Assembly: GCF_900496995.4 (NCBI RefSeq)
Contig: NC_044029.1
Coordinates: 13,702,001-13,766,000, forward strand
Reading direction: 5' to 3'
From: Aquila chrysaetos chrysaetos
Taxonomy: Eukaryota > Chordata > Aves > Accipitriformes > Accipitridae
Length of the DNA: 64,000 nucleotides
Shown: piece by piece, positions 25,580 to 39,190 of the stretch
Position numbering within the stretch: position 1 is the first letter of the stretch
Layout: the number at the start of each line of letters is the position of its first letter
Notes under the pieces: generated by a model
What the model saw: the letters and a program-made list of their open reading frames with translations, nothing else
Databases searched by the model: none
Told to the model about the DNA's origin: nothing
Position numbers and translations under genes: made by a program

Positions 25580-28500
25580 CATGGAAATGTCACTTTGGAC
25601 CTTGACATCATTTATTTGCTCCTGAACCCTTCTCTGAGAAAGCTCTGAAGGGGCTCAGGACCTCACCTCATCTACGCCCTCATCCAGGGAAGTATCAGTG
25701 ATGGAGGTTGCTCTTGGTGAGCAAGACGACCTTCTGGCCCCGAGAGAGTGAAGAAGCAAATCCAGAGTGAATTCTGGAGGGACACCTGTAAGAGCTGGCA
25801 CAACTCAGGAAAGGACACCATCGAGATCTGGAGTCACAGGCAGAGCCACACCTGGGGAGGAAGGACTGGGATCTTATCTCGGGGTCTGTGTGCTCTGCTG
25901 CCAGCATGGGGCTCTCCTGACTCCTAACCATGGGGCACTTGTTCGGAGATAGAGTAGCACGGGTAAACGAACGCTTAAATACACAAACATGTGCAGAGCA
26001 CTACACGGTTCTCCATACGGTTGCTGTCTCACCTCCATCACATAATCGGGACTGATTTTTCACTACTGTGAAGACTAGAAAGAGACAGCTTTACAAGAGA
26101 TGACCATCAATAATTTCTGACAGCAGTTTCTCGGCTTGCCTCTAGCCATCAGTGGCCGTGCGTGGTAGGAGATCAGCAGCAGGCTACTCCCAAGAGCCGG
26201 ATCCCATCCTGGTAGGAGCTGCGTGAGCATCAGGATGAGCTGAGGTCCCTAACCACAGCAAAACAGCCAACGGACAAGGGGAGACAGAGAAATGGCAGGG
26301 CAAGAACCAGAGGCTTAGAGACATTAGTTTATTTGAAAGGAAGAGCCAGGCTATTAGCGGAAAAAAATGGAGACAGAAGCTGAGTGTCTCACCTTGATGC
26401 AATGTCCTATCCTACGCTTGACGCAATTTTCAGTGCATTTGTAGCTTAAATGAGTAAATATATTCCATTAAGATTAGTGGCTCACAGATGTGCCAAGAGT
26501 TATTGAAGAAAGTAAGGTTGCCATGGTAAGTGCACACACTTTTTCTGTGCAGTAAACAAATAAAATCCAGGTAATATTTGTGTGTGTATACTACTGTTTC
26601 TTGAAGATTCAGGAACAGAGACAATCTTATTCCTAACTATATAAAAATAGAGACGAACACTACTTATGTTACCACTTCAAATGACCAGCAGTTAAAATAA
26701 AAAATCATTGACATTTTGTATGTCTCATTTCAAGTGCTTAACTGAGAGAAAATGGGAAAATGAGGCTTAGGGTTTAATCTGAAAACTGTGAATAATTAAA
26801 AGTTTTGAGTAATTAAATTAATGTCAGTTAGGTAAATCAACAATATTGCAGTAGCTCAAACATAAATGTGATTTTCCTGCCCTCTACAATGTTATCATAC
26901 TGGTTTAACACCACCCGATTTCAAAAGAGTTTGTGTATACAAGCTGTGGCATAGACATAAAAAAGCATGAAGTCCATTATCTTTACATCACGTAATGACT
27001 ATATAAAACCTGTTTATGATGCATCAAGGTAAGATTCAGTAATATCCTGTACACTTTAGATATTCTGATTGATATTCATCGCCCCTCACCTACCTGTATG
27101 TGTCTGTTCTCCACCCTTCTGATTATCTAGACTTTCTGCATGGGCAATGTATGCAATATATGACCACCTGAACTAATTTAGATATCCACATTACAATGAG
27201 ATGAGCAACACCGTGTCCAGGGGGCATTTCTCTCCATTAACTATGAAAAGACCAGATGACTAATTCAAATATACTTTTCTTATTGTCCCTGTTTGCATAG
27301 TATTAAACTCTAAGTGCCCTAAGCAACTTTGTAATGCACAGTCATAACAAAAAAATCAAATTTAAGACCTCAAAGTTTGATATTAAAGTTCTCTTTAGAT
27401 AACATTAAAATCAGTTTTAAGGTTTTTATGACATTATCAGTTTTAGGGGTTTTTCATGTGATTACTTGCCATGTATAGATTTAGGTCCTCATATTTGAAA
27501 AGAACTTTAATTTGTGTTACTGTTGTTTTACTAAAAATGAATAAGATCAGTGCAAGAATGGTTTTGTACTCTAATATAGTAGCTAATATTTTTGTGCCTT
27601 TTAGGGCTTTACTTTTTCAAAGTAGTTGTATATACAAACAGCCTACGATGAGAACCTTGAAATTATACTTGTGCATCATAAGACAAAGACCAGGAGCATA
27701 TCTTTGAAGAGAATTTCCCATCATTCCCCCAAACCTTATTGCACTTTGCTTCACATCAGGGATCCATACGGGAAAGCTTGCATCGGATTCCTTCTGGAGG
27801 CAACGGAGCCAGAAGATGCACTCCAGCAGCTAACAGGCAGTTAGTGCATGGGAGCAGACCTGAGCTACTCCGAAATAAAATTCCTGGTGTTAGGTCCAGT
27901 TTCTCTGTATGGAGCTGCGTGCGCACACACACTATAGTTTTGTTTTACCATAGGTAATTTTCTGCAATGTAGAAGGGACAAAAGATGCCAACGACAACCC
28001 TTTTGTGAGCCAAAATACCAGAGTTCAACCTGCACTTTCCTTTGATTCAAGTGCTTTTTACCACTTGTATGCCAAAGTAACTCATTTCATTAGGAAAATG
28101 GGATGATAAATAATTGCAATGCATTCACACTTCTACCTGCACTTCCAAAACGCTCTGCATCCTCTCCCTGCATTATCCTATCAATGGTGGGATATACTAC
28201 CACTGCTGCTGCCAGCACTTGTGCTCTCTCCGTTAGGACTCAGATCACTCAAAACACAGCACACTGCAGCACAAATCCTGTCACTTTTAAAGTATTTGAT
28301 CCCTAAAAACTAATTCTGCCAGCTTACACCCTTCTTGCTCCCATGGTACGTACTGTTGCTGCGGATGGAAAAAATGTGTAGTGCGGTATTTTGACAATAT
28401 GTAGGTACATTTATCCTCCAAGTGCCTTCCTTTGGAACATCAGGCTGTAATTTATTTCATTTACTTTCTTCTGTATCATGTGATGGAGAATGTGAAATTT

Positions 28501-30559
28501 GATTCTTGAGTTTCAGCACAGTAGCATTTTGCTGTAGACAAGCTTGACAAAGGCTGTGTTATTACTTTTAGCTTACTTAGAGTATTAAAATGATTCATGT
28601 GCCGTATTTCAATCACTCATTATTTTGCCTCACTGTTTTCTTCAATTGATTAAATCTCTAGTAATCAAAAATTTTACATTTTAGGCTTACCGCTTATTTT
28701 GACTACACTTCATTGTTAGGACTGATCATTTAATAAATATCGATTGAGCAAGCTGCTCAAAATTCACCAAGTTTAATGCATAAAAATGTACTTAGATGGT
28801 AGTAGCTTTGTATAACTCTACTTCCAGAGAATAAATAGAAATTTACAATTAACCTCATGGGAAAAGATTTAGGACAAAGCCTACTGAGCTCTTTTGAAAA
28901 TCATGATTGATTGCTTTGCCCAACAAAATGCAAGCAGAGAGCAATCCCTTTGAAAACTGTTCTCTTAGAGTCCCAGAGTTATATGGTCAAAGAAAGAAGA
29001 GAGAATACAGGATCCTGTGGAAGGAACTCTGCAGGATGTACTCTTGGAAAGCCTGCAATGTATAATAAAAACATGTCCATAGGCTCTGTGAAATCAACTT
29101 GTTTAATTATACTAATAATAGGAGGTAAGAGTATAATGCTGAAGTGCTGCAAGGCTCAAGATTTGTTTTCATAAAAGTCCTTCTCTAGGGAAGAAGAATA
29201 TAATTAAAACCTTAGTTTTCACAGAAAGTATGGAGATCTGAAGAAAAATGGGAGTTTCAAGGAAAGTCATTAGTCTTGATCAAAGTTATTTGATAGAAAA
29301 TGACAGTCGTCTTTTGCTAAATGTGCCTGCTTACAATGCAAGAAAAATGACTATATTAACTTTTACTTTGCCATTTTTGCTTAAAAGACAATTGTGTGTG
29401 TTGCCCATGATTAAATATTCTAAAATATTATTCTTGCAGGCAGATAACATTCCTTTAGTGAATTGTTTCTGGAAATTGGCCAATCACTGGGAACATTTTA
29501 ATGACTGCAGTCACAGTATCACTGTTATTTGAAGAGGCAATAAGTCATCAGCCATGATGGCATCTATTGTCCTTTGGACAGTTTGGACTTGATCCCATGG
29601 CCTTCACCAGGTGTTAGTTGGCTTAGGCTACAAATATCTGATGGGTTCAGTTCATCTTCCAAAAATAAAATGTGGACCAGGGCTTTTCTGCATTTCACAA
29701 AAGGTGAGTGGATGTTCTTGAAGATTAGCACCAAGAAGAACATACCTTTGAATTGGCCCTGAAGCAGAAGCGGCATTCATTGAAATGATGACATTTGCAT
29801 GTGAGGCCTCAAGGAAAGTAATTTCTAGCCATGAGTCTTCCCTGGAGGCTCTGGAACAAGAAAGATTCAATTAAGAACTTGAAAATGACTGTAGTATGAA
29901 GTTAGACTATATTAGACTAGAAATGTGAGCTAAAGATTGTAAACATCACGTGAGAACTGCTTGTGAGCAGTGCCTGAAGTTTCTCGGTTCGCAGGCAGCA
30001 CGCAGAAAAGTATCGGCTTATTTGTCCTGTTATGAAAGCTACATAGTTAGCTTAAAGCTATCTATAATAACACTTGTGTGGCTGCAATGTAAGCATACAC
30101 TTTGATAGGAAGCCAGAAAGAGTTCTTAAATGAAGGAATTATCATAATTTTGATAGTGCTTTGAAGTGTTTCTCTGATCAGGCAGCGCTGCTCTTCCCAT
30201 GAGATCACTAACCACTGAAATTATTGCTGCTTCAAGACACTCTGGCTTGAAGCACAGCACCAGAAGTCTGGAAGAGGGGCTCTGCCGTTGGACTTCTTTG
30301 TCTCCATCTTTCTCAAGGGAAAACGGGCAAAGATTTGGTAGGGATCTCCCCAAATTACCCTGGTGTCTCTCTCAGGCTGCTGTAGGGACCAAATAACTCC
30401 GGGGAATCAGCAATGCCAAAAATTGGGTGAGTAACACGAAAAATGTCAAAAAAATACTATTACCTGAGTTGGACCAGAAGAAAAAGTTAACCGGCATTTC
30501 CACAGCAGAAACACGCCTCAGCCACCTTTTTCACCAAGATATTTGGCAAACTCTAGGGC
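25580..30559. other. Intergenic, nothing recognised
   Basis: AT-rich DNA with stops in all frames at normal density. No exon, RNA gene or repeat family is identified. Confidence 0.6.
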
Positions 30560-30900
30560 TGTCCAGCCCCGAATTGGGCGGCCAGCCCACCTCCCCGCAG
30601 CGCCCTGTGTCAATGACAGACGTCAGCGTGGCTGTCCGCACACCCAGCCACGGCTCACCGGCCACCGGCACGGCACGGCGGCGGGAGCTGCCGGGGAAGA
30701 GAGAGGCAGCGGAGGAATCGGGGAGGACAGCCCGAGAGCAGCCGCTCTTCGATTTCGTCTGCAGTCACAGCCTGGTAGTTCCCTCTGGCTCTCTGAGGAT
30801 GCCGGGCACGAGCTCCCCCCGCGACACAGCCCGCCTGCGAGAAGAAAACCTCCTTTTCCAGCCCTCCGCCAGCAGACGGGAATGGCAGTGGCAGTGCTTT
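30560..30900. promoter_or_regulatory. CpG-island-like patch, possible promoter or enhancer
   Basis: In a window that is otherwise CpG-poor, roughly 30570-30770 holds about 22 CpG dinucleotides, and the G+C-rich composition continues to about 30870. It contains an inverted CCAAT pentamer (attgg, 30573-30577) overlapping a GC box (gggcgg, 30576-30581) and a near-CRE (gacgtcag, 30619-30626). Two long overlapping open frames cross it, but GC-rich DNA is poor in stops and neither resembles a protein I know. An isolated island about 18 kb downstream of TRHDE could be a non-coding-RNA promoter, a distal enhancer or a decayed GC-rich insertion. Confidence 0.4.
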
Positions 30901-33900
30901 TTCCCTACCTTGACTGCTTTGACTCTTCCAGAGATATTGCTCAGGGTCCTCTCCGTCTTTGTAAAGTACGACGAAAATCCCTCACATTAGAAGGCATCCG
31001 GGAAGGTCAGCCATCCAAGTTAATTAAACAGTGCCGCAGTCAGCACAGCCACACATAGATCTTGTATGTTCCTTTTTTGCTAGAGTTACGTTCTCCAAGG
31101 CCAGTGCCTCTGCCAGTGATCAAGCATCTGAATTCATTTCATTTTCTCCAGTGATTTCTATTGCCCATTTTCAGAAAATATATTACTCTTGGTTCAAGCT
31201 CTGGTTAGAGCGTTACAGATCACAGCTCTTTTACAACAATATTTTGGAACAGTGATGCTAAATACTGAATTATTATAAAAATAAGGATGGAGAACGTAAT
31301 TACAAACACAGTCAGGATGTTGTCAAATTCACTCACCACATACCTGTCAGCCCAAACTCCATCAAGAATAAGAAAACTCCAGGGTAGCCGCTATTCATCT
31401 ATCCATCTATTTTCACATCTTCTTTTAGCGTTCAAGTTAGAAACAGCAGTATTAGCATGAACTGATAAAGACATCATGACGGTGATGGATGGAGTTCCAG
31501 AAACATATGCTGGGGATATGACTGATTTCAGAGACGTACATAAATGAAGTGAAGAGGTTGTATTCAGTCTGGTGGAGCCAGTGTCTTGATCTCCCTCAGC
31601 AAAGAAATCTCACTAAGCTATGCTGTCATTTATCAGATGATCTGGTAATTAAAGTAGTGTCAGCAAGGCATCTTGGCAGTCTCCACTGAATATACAGTTT
31701 GTAAATTTTTGTTATTGTAGCCAGGATTGTCTGCATGAAGGCTGTGCAAAGCTGGTAGGCAGAAATATATCTTTTATTCAACCTACTGATAGATTTAGAG
31801 AAAATCCCTAAGATTTCAGATACAAAAAGCCCTTCTTTAGTTTTGAAACAGAACAACCTACAGATGCGTTCAGATTGCCGCTTAACTGAACTGTGTTAAG
31901 CTGACAAGCCGATTACGGAGGGGAAGGAGAAAGGCAGCTGCTTCGGGTCAGGCTGTGAGCTGGGCTGGAGGGACCACAGCAGTGCGCTGCGTCAGCAGAT
32001 GTGCCTCCGAAGTCTGGGGATCCCATGAAATGCTCCAAAGACGAGTTGTGTCCCAGTTGCATTGAAAGTGTTCCTTTTGTAGAACACCCTGCGTGAACAT
32101 AAAGAGGTTGGGGAGGTGTCAATCTTCTGTTCCAGGGTCAATAGTAGCGATAGCTGGATAACAACTGCATCAGTGACAGCTTTGCCAACACACAAGGAAA
32201 ACTGTTAGCGGATAGGAGTGGGAAACAAGCGTTAAGAGTGGTAAGCAGCAAGTCACCATCTTCCTGCCCAGTATAGCATGTAAAACCAAGACGACTTTGT
32301 ATTCACAAAACAACTTCCACCAAAGGCTCTCCCAACTTTTTCCCACCTTTCAATACTCAGAGCTCCCCATATCCCTTGGCGGGGGGAAAGTATTATTATG
32401 CAAAGGCTAAATGACTTGCATTCTGCTAAGGATAAATGATTTGCCTAAAGACACAGAGCAAATCAGTGGCTTTGATTTATAGCTCTGATCTGGCCTGACT
32501 GCAAGGGAAGACTTTTCTGGATTCGCATGGAGCCCCACTGAAGTCTCCAGCCCCCACTAGAGAAAGAGCCGGTGCTCAGTACTCGATCTAGGAGAAGACG
32601 TTCACCCTTTTTCTTGCCCAAGGTACTGTTTGCAGGGTAATGTCTGCAATGTCTTTGCATTATGTATTTGACAGAAAAAAAATAGAATATAATAAGAATA
32701 CTGTAATGTGATAATGTATGTTTATATGCATTGCCACTCTTCTTAAAATTGTGTTTGAGCAATCTATCTCGAATATTTCTTGTTTCTATAGAACTCTTTG
32801 CTAGCTAATTTTGTAAGTGTGTCTGATCGGGCTCATTTAATTCATCATTTTCGTTTGACTCATTAATCTCTGCCTCTCCTTTGAAAGATAATCTGCATTT
32901 AATGGCTATGTTATGTAATATGCAGCAAGGCAGGAATATCTTGCACACTTTCAGAGGGCAATATTGTAATGTGTCGCTAGATTTATCTATGCATCAAAAT
33001 CTCATTTTTAAGATGCCCAAAGTGCTTTCAATTACCAATGGGGTGAGTTTCTGAGCACTGCTATAATTTGTTTCTGGGAGAGTCTGAGGATTAGAAATCA
33101 GAGTCATGTAAGAGTTTTTCAAGGTACAGCCGCAATCACACAAAAAAGCTAAAGACAGGAATAAATTAAATTTAAATGATATGCTTTGTATTTTCTTATC
33201 AATAATTACTTACCCCAAAGCCATCCCTTCTGACAATCACTATGCTAAGATTGGTCATGGGCTGATTCCAGGCCCTGGTAGGGGGACAGTAAAGCCCAAC
33301 CCCTCCCGTTCCCCGTGCTTCTTGCAGCTCCCAGTAAGGATAGCGAGGTCTTGGCGACTCTGCTATCGGCAGGTAGGTACAATCCATTTCCAGTGGCAGA
33401 TGTCAGTCTACGCACCTTTTAGCTAGTGAGTGAAGGTGTTTGATGTTCTTCAAACATCTTTTAAAGACACACATTGACAGCCGCTGGAGAAATTTAAAGA
33501 TGCAACAGAGCAGTAAATCTGGCCCGCCGTTGATTTCGATTCAGTCTTTGTAAAGTTTTCCAGACCAAAGAGTCAACGGAAACGCTGAGAGGGTACTTGC
33601 AGACTGCTCACCTGGGTCTGGCGGTCCTTTTCTGAACTTCATCCCATTATTCTTACCAAAGGATTCACCCTGTCCATTCTAGGAAATTTGGGATAGTCAA
33701 GCTATGGCACCTCTTCCTTCCCCTTCCTATTGTTTCTAAAGGCACATATTACCATAGCTGATGGAAGGATCCATATGTTAAACACATAAATGATCCAAAT
33801 AATTCAAGATGACATTGCAAATACTCTTCTTACAGGTATCAGGACTTCTTTTATCTTCAGGTATAATCATAGAAACTTCCTCTCCCTTACTGTGTTTAGG

Positions 33901-34529
33901 TTACTCATAGACTGTCTTAGTCACTGGTCTTTCATTTAAGATTTTCTTAATTATCTTATACCTATTCAGTATACATATAAATACATAGACACTTTTTATT
34001 TTCATAATCTCTTTGCCAAGGACTTCATTTTATTAACAAGTTGAGACATTTAATTGGAGCAATCAAATACCATTTCCCTAAACTCTGTTTTGTTTCTCAT
34101 CTTGAATTCTTTCCTATTCCTTAAATTCTTTCAGAGAATGAAAATCCATATCCAATTGCAGTCAAACCAAAATTGGTAGACAAAGATTATAACTCCTTGT
34201 TCGGTGACATTATGCATTACAGTGTGATCCCATAATGGTACTAGCTCATTTTGGTACTATAACTCATTGCAAACTTGTACCTGCTTTGCTCTGCTAACTC
34301 CTCTAGACTATTTTGCACTGGTACTATTGAGGTTTCTCCATTCTACTGAGTAACTGAGTTTCTGAATGATTTTTCCCAGGAGAATTAGCCTGCATTTAGA
34401 AGTGAATCTTATTTCCTGCATGTTATTCAATTCTTTAGGTAGTGTCTCGTAAATTTTCCCCATCTTTACTGTTGTTAACAAGTCCCTCACACTGTAAATT
34501 TCATTAAGGGGCTGCTTTTTCCTTCCTTT
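30901..34529. other. Intergenic, apart from the SINE at 32379
   Basis: Non-coding sequence with no recognised feature other than the L2/MIR-type fragment. Weak CR1-like phrases may extend left from 34530 to about 34260. Confidence 0.55.
32379..32495 (+). mobile_element. L2/MIR-type SINE fragment
   Basis: Landmarks 'aaagtattattatg', 'ggataaatgatttgcctaaa', 'gacacagagcaaatcagtgg' and 'tagctctgatctgg' follow the order seen in MIR-like amniote SINEs ('gtattattat..., aagtgacttgcccaaggtcacacagcaagtcagtgg'). The copy is diverged and lies on the plus strand. It probably belongs to the same broad family as the piece at 46569, but to a different part of it. Confidence 0.62.
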
Positions 34530-35030
34530 CTGAGAAATCGTTAATGAAGATATTAAAACTTGAGCAAACCCAGGCATCCACTAGACATCTCAGCCAAGTC
34601 TTACAGATTGCCACTTTTCATTATCTTTTCTTAACAGTTCTTCAGCCAACTTCAGTCCATGTGAACATGTTTGTTCCCTGGTCAGTCTGAATTAATTTTG
34701 AAAGCTGCTATCAAATGCTTTATTAAAATCCAAATAAATGATAGCTACTGCTCTGAATTCATCCAATAATTTTGCAATTCTATCAAAAAAAGCAATCATC
34801 GAGTTTGTCTTGCAAGATCTGTACTTGGTAAATTCACACTACTTAATGCTGTTGCTTTCATTATCCTCCAGAAGTCCAGAAATGCCTTTTTTCCCCAACA
34901 CTTCTTCTTTAGCATCCTGATGATCAAAGTCAGACTTATTAAAGGGCAATACACTGGCTGCCTAAATATACATAATCATTGTGTGTTGCCACCTTCAATT
35001 TTCTGAAGCCCAGCAGTAGGTAATAATTGT
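34530..35030 (-). mobile_element. Ancient CR1/L3-type LINE fragment
   Basis: This is a second antisense CR1/L3-like relic covering much of the same part of the element. 'cgttaatgaagatattaaaa' (about 34540) is followed by 'catccactagacatctcagc', then 'atcaaatgctttattaaaat' (about 34710), 'ttgtcttgcaagatctgtac' (about 34806) and 'aaagtcagacttattaaagg' (about 34927). These are the spaced landmarks expected of the family. The frame is destroyed by substitutions and indels. The exact ends cannot be set by eye. Confidence 0.68.
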
Positions 35031-38000
35031 TTTAATCTAGTCCTCCATTTCTTTTCTGCCATTTGCCTACTATGTTTCTAATAATGGTTTGAAATGTGTG
35101 TAGGGGCTGTGAAGCCTAAAGCTGCCTCTTGCTTGGTCAAAGGAAATAGTTCATCTTTATACATAATCTTCAGATTATTGACGCTGTACTGTACTGTTCC
35201 ACTTCTATACTTCTCTCTCAATATCTTTCTTCACTAAGTACTCAGTTGTCTGGTGCTCTTTTCTGGTCCCAGATTAAAGTGGTACGTTATTCCATTGCAG
35301 TCCAGTGCCTTCATTCAAGGCCATGAACACTTTTGTTATTTTTTTATATTCCTACAACCTACTTTTTTTTTTTTTTTTTTGCTACAGCCAACTTGTTCAT
35401 AACTTATTGCCAATTGCCTTCACTGTGAAGAAAATCACTGCACCACCTTATGTGTGCTACTACGTAGTGCTTAGATACTCTGTCTGTTTTTAAGATGTAA
35501 GACATTACAAACTGAAAAGACCTGGACAATATAAAGGATTTTCTATATCAGACAACATCTCCCCTACCATGGCATCAAAGAGTCAGGATGAAATTATATT
35601 ATTCATGGATAAAACAAACTAGAGCCTTGCCCAGAGAATGCATCTGCTCGCTGCCCTTGGAGTACTTCAGGAGCTACGCTAGTGTTAGCCAAAAGTACTA
35701 CTCTGTGTCTGTTCTTGAGTAATGTCATCAGGAAACAGTCAAACCCTAAATACTAATTAAGTGAACAAAAGCTAATATCCCACATATGGTGTGGAAAAAA
35801 AATAATCTGGGTTTAAATCAGGATACAAGAAAGAATCAATTTATCAACTTTGCAGCCATTACCTGCTATCAGAGGATTGTCATCTGTCAGAACAGACAGT
35901 GTCTATCCTCAAACATATTTTGACTAGGATATATTGCTTCCCATCTAACACAAGTGACAAAGGTCTATGAAAAAACAAAAAAGCCCTACTGAGACTCTCT
36001 TGGTTTGATGGTTACTTTTTTACATTCAGGTTCTGACCAACTCCCTTCAATTACTAATTTCATTTACAGTAAATGGAGTCATTTTTTTCCAAGAAGTTCA
36101 TCATTCACTTCAGGTTATGCCTTAAAATTTCCTACATACATTATCCTACTACTGAAATTCATGATATTCCCCTTTTCTATCCACCTTACTTCATTAGCTA
36201 CATGTTTTATGATGTGATTTATTGTTTTTCTCTCCATGTTGACTAAGGGATCCTCGATAACTAGCTCAGATGCAGACATCTATCTAGTAGACACCTAAAC
36301 TTAGCAAGTCTGACACACATTGGAGGAACCAGGCTCTCTGGAAGTAGTGTGTTGCACTGCTTTGTCTCAGCTGTTCAAATCTCTCTAGCTCTGCTAAAAT
36401 AGGACTGGATAGTACATTAATTGAATCATTACTACCAGGACACATGGAAGTCCCGGTCCTGCTGTGCCTTCAGACCAGGGTATACAATTCTGCTGTCACC
36501 AAGTCTGATACAAATTAGAAGTTGCTAGCACAGTGTAGAGAAAGTGAGTATACTTACTTACTAGGAAGACAAACTTGATCTTGCCCAGTTGAAAGTGAGT
36601 CAATTCTGTTTATTCGAGTTTAGCCACTTGTCTATCATGCCTGCATTTAACTTGCTGAAGTTTGTAGAGTCAATTCTTATTACATATTTCCCTTAATCCA
36701 TTGGTTTTAGCAAATCTCATTATTTACTTCAGTTTTTCAAACATAGCACAATTAGCATTTTGTACTTTTATGCCCTGTCAGGTTTGTATCTGGTTAGCAG
36801 AAGCTGCAAGTTTAATGTATGTAGGAAGGAAGTAGTAGACTTTTTTGTCCTTTTATAGCCCAAACAAATCACTTACATGCTTAAAATGTGTAGCACCATT
36901 TTATACCCTATTACAAAGTAGAATTGCTGAACACAAGTGAAACGCTTTTAAAATTGTAATTGCAATTGCACACCTAATTTTAAACCTATGACCTTCATTT
37001 CCCTGTTTATTATATGTGTAATCTTGAGTACTTAGCCTCCACAGAAATTCCATGCAGCTATATCAATTACATATTTGCCCATTTTAATTTAATGTCATAC
37101 TGTGCACACAAAAAAAGTAAAATGCAAACCCTATACATGCCTTTGAAATTTTGGTATTGGGCAAGGTCACAGAAGAATGAGTTATGTACAGACAGATGCA
37201 GAGACAGTTTTTATGAACCATGATCCTGATATTTTGTCCTTAGTTTTTTATTCATCCGACTATTTTTCCCAGGCTGAACTATTACTGAAAAATACCCTCA
37301 GTGATAAGGAGATTTAAAGAGAACAAAAAAATTCCTGAGTCAACCATTTATCTGCTACTGAATTCTGTAAACTAATCTTAGTTCAAGCAAGAGCTCCCCT
37401 AAGCAGTTCATATATTTTAATATGGTACAAGCACTCTGTATACATGGTACAGCTTATGGCTTACACTGTTTTAAAACTAAAGGGAAAAATCTGCAGATGC
37501 ATAGCACACCAGGTACAATCCCAGCCAAGGCTCCCCTAGTCCCCAGCACAGACCAGTCACAAAAAGGCACTAAGGAAGTCTTCACCTTTTACTGCCTCTC
37601 AAACCCACCACGTTTAGTGGTAACCATCACCCAGTGTTTATCTTAAGCAGAAATAACTTGTCTTACAGTTGTTGGTAACTACAGGAGGAATGTTTTAAAA
37701 TGCATGTGTTTCGTTAATCTTACGATATTGGCCAGTGAACTCTTTGCAACATAAAAAGTCAAGCTCTCTCCTATCACACTGGTTCCACTGGAGATTATTG
37801 TAACTGCTTGGCATTAAATTGGACCTGTTAATGTGAAATAACCCTCTGTACATATTTTTTTCAGTCTTTTAATTCAGCATTTAGCCAAAGTGCCTTCTCT
37901 GTAAGCTTTTCTCAGAGCAACAGTCCCGATTCTTGCTTGGTTTTAATTTTTTTTTTCATTTGCTCCAGCCTCTTTGGTTGGAGTTTTCCTCTGCTTGTCC

Positions 38001-38879
38001 TTTATAGCTGCACAAATCTTCAGAAAACAACCAAGAAAGACCCCATTCCCCCTCCCCGAAGTGCCTCTGCTTTCCAAGCTGACGTGTTCTCCTTTGGAGT
38101 AACTTCTTTGCCTTGGGGTTACTTGCCTGCTTGGGTTAACCTGCTTTTGATATCAACCACCCTAAACCTTATCGGCATTTTGAAAGGGACAGAACTGCTC
38201 TGATTTCCACTTGTACATAGAGAAATGCATGATGATTTTGTGCTAAGACTTCTATTACGACATCATTACGCTAACCTCCACAGAAATGTATTCAAAATGT
38301 GTCAATCAGCTAAGCACCCGAGTGGGATGGGAAAAAATGGGTTATATCCATGACTGTAGAGTGGAAAGAATACACACTTTTGGTATTAACTATGAATAGT
38401 TAATGAATCTAAAAGTGCATCTCTGAAAATAATACCATTTATTAAAATGATATTTGTGAGCTCTTTCATCTTTTTAAGGGACGGATTCACATTTGTACTT
38501 ATGCTTATTGCAACCTTTCGACAGTTTTATTGTTGAAAAGTTCAAGGTACATCTCATAATTGTACCAGGAACATGCATTTATCACTGGCAACAGTTCTGT
38601 GCCACATGAAATGAATTACTGTAATAGACATGTCATGTAATAGCATCTTATTATCCTCCCCCTCTTCCTCCTCTTTCTTCTTCTTAACTTTCTGCAATGA
38701 GCAGGTCAAAAATGACGGTAAGTATAAGAGACAAAAGTGATTCCTGAGTAAGTTCAAGAAGGAAAAAGGTGTTCGCCAAAAGTAACGCTGTAGCAGTACA
38801 ATGAGTAATTAACATCGTGTTCAAAATACTGCAAAGTGAAAGTGCTCTACGAGGTCTCGAGCCCTAGTTTCTTCATTGC

Positions 38880-39190
38880 AGCCCTCTAATTACTGTCGAG
38901 GGGCAAGGCGATACGAAGGCAGAACCATACAAAACACCCGCAGGCTCTACCCGCTGTTCCCCCAGCTGCCGTGGCCGGAGAAGAAGAGGGGCAGGACCGC
39001 GACAGAGAGAGGAGGAGGCGACGCGCGGGAAGCGTACCTGAGGATCGAGCCTCACCAGCCCTGCTGATGCAGCTCTCCTTCAGCCTTGCGCCACGAGTCC
39101 AAATTCCACTGGGTCGACTTAGGACAAACCGGCACAGACCTACGAGGACAGTATGGGCTCGATACCGTACGGAGGAGTTTCTGTAGTTTG
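38880..39190. other. GC/CpG-rich patch
   Basis: This CpG-containing segment is densest at about 38985-39050 (gcgacgcgcggg and neighbours) and is sharply different from the AT-rich flanks. Open frames on both strands are short and unlike known proteins. It could be regulatory or an old insertion. Confidence 0.35.

Noticed and set aside
30427-31058. Two long overlapping plus-strand open frames (187 and 171 codons)
   Set aside because: They overlap in different frames through the CpG-rich patch, where stops are rare; neither product resembles a known protein.
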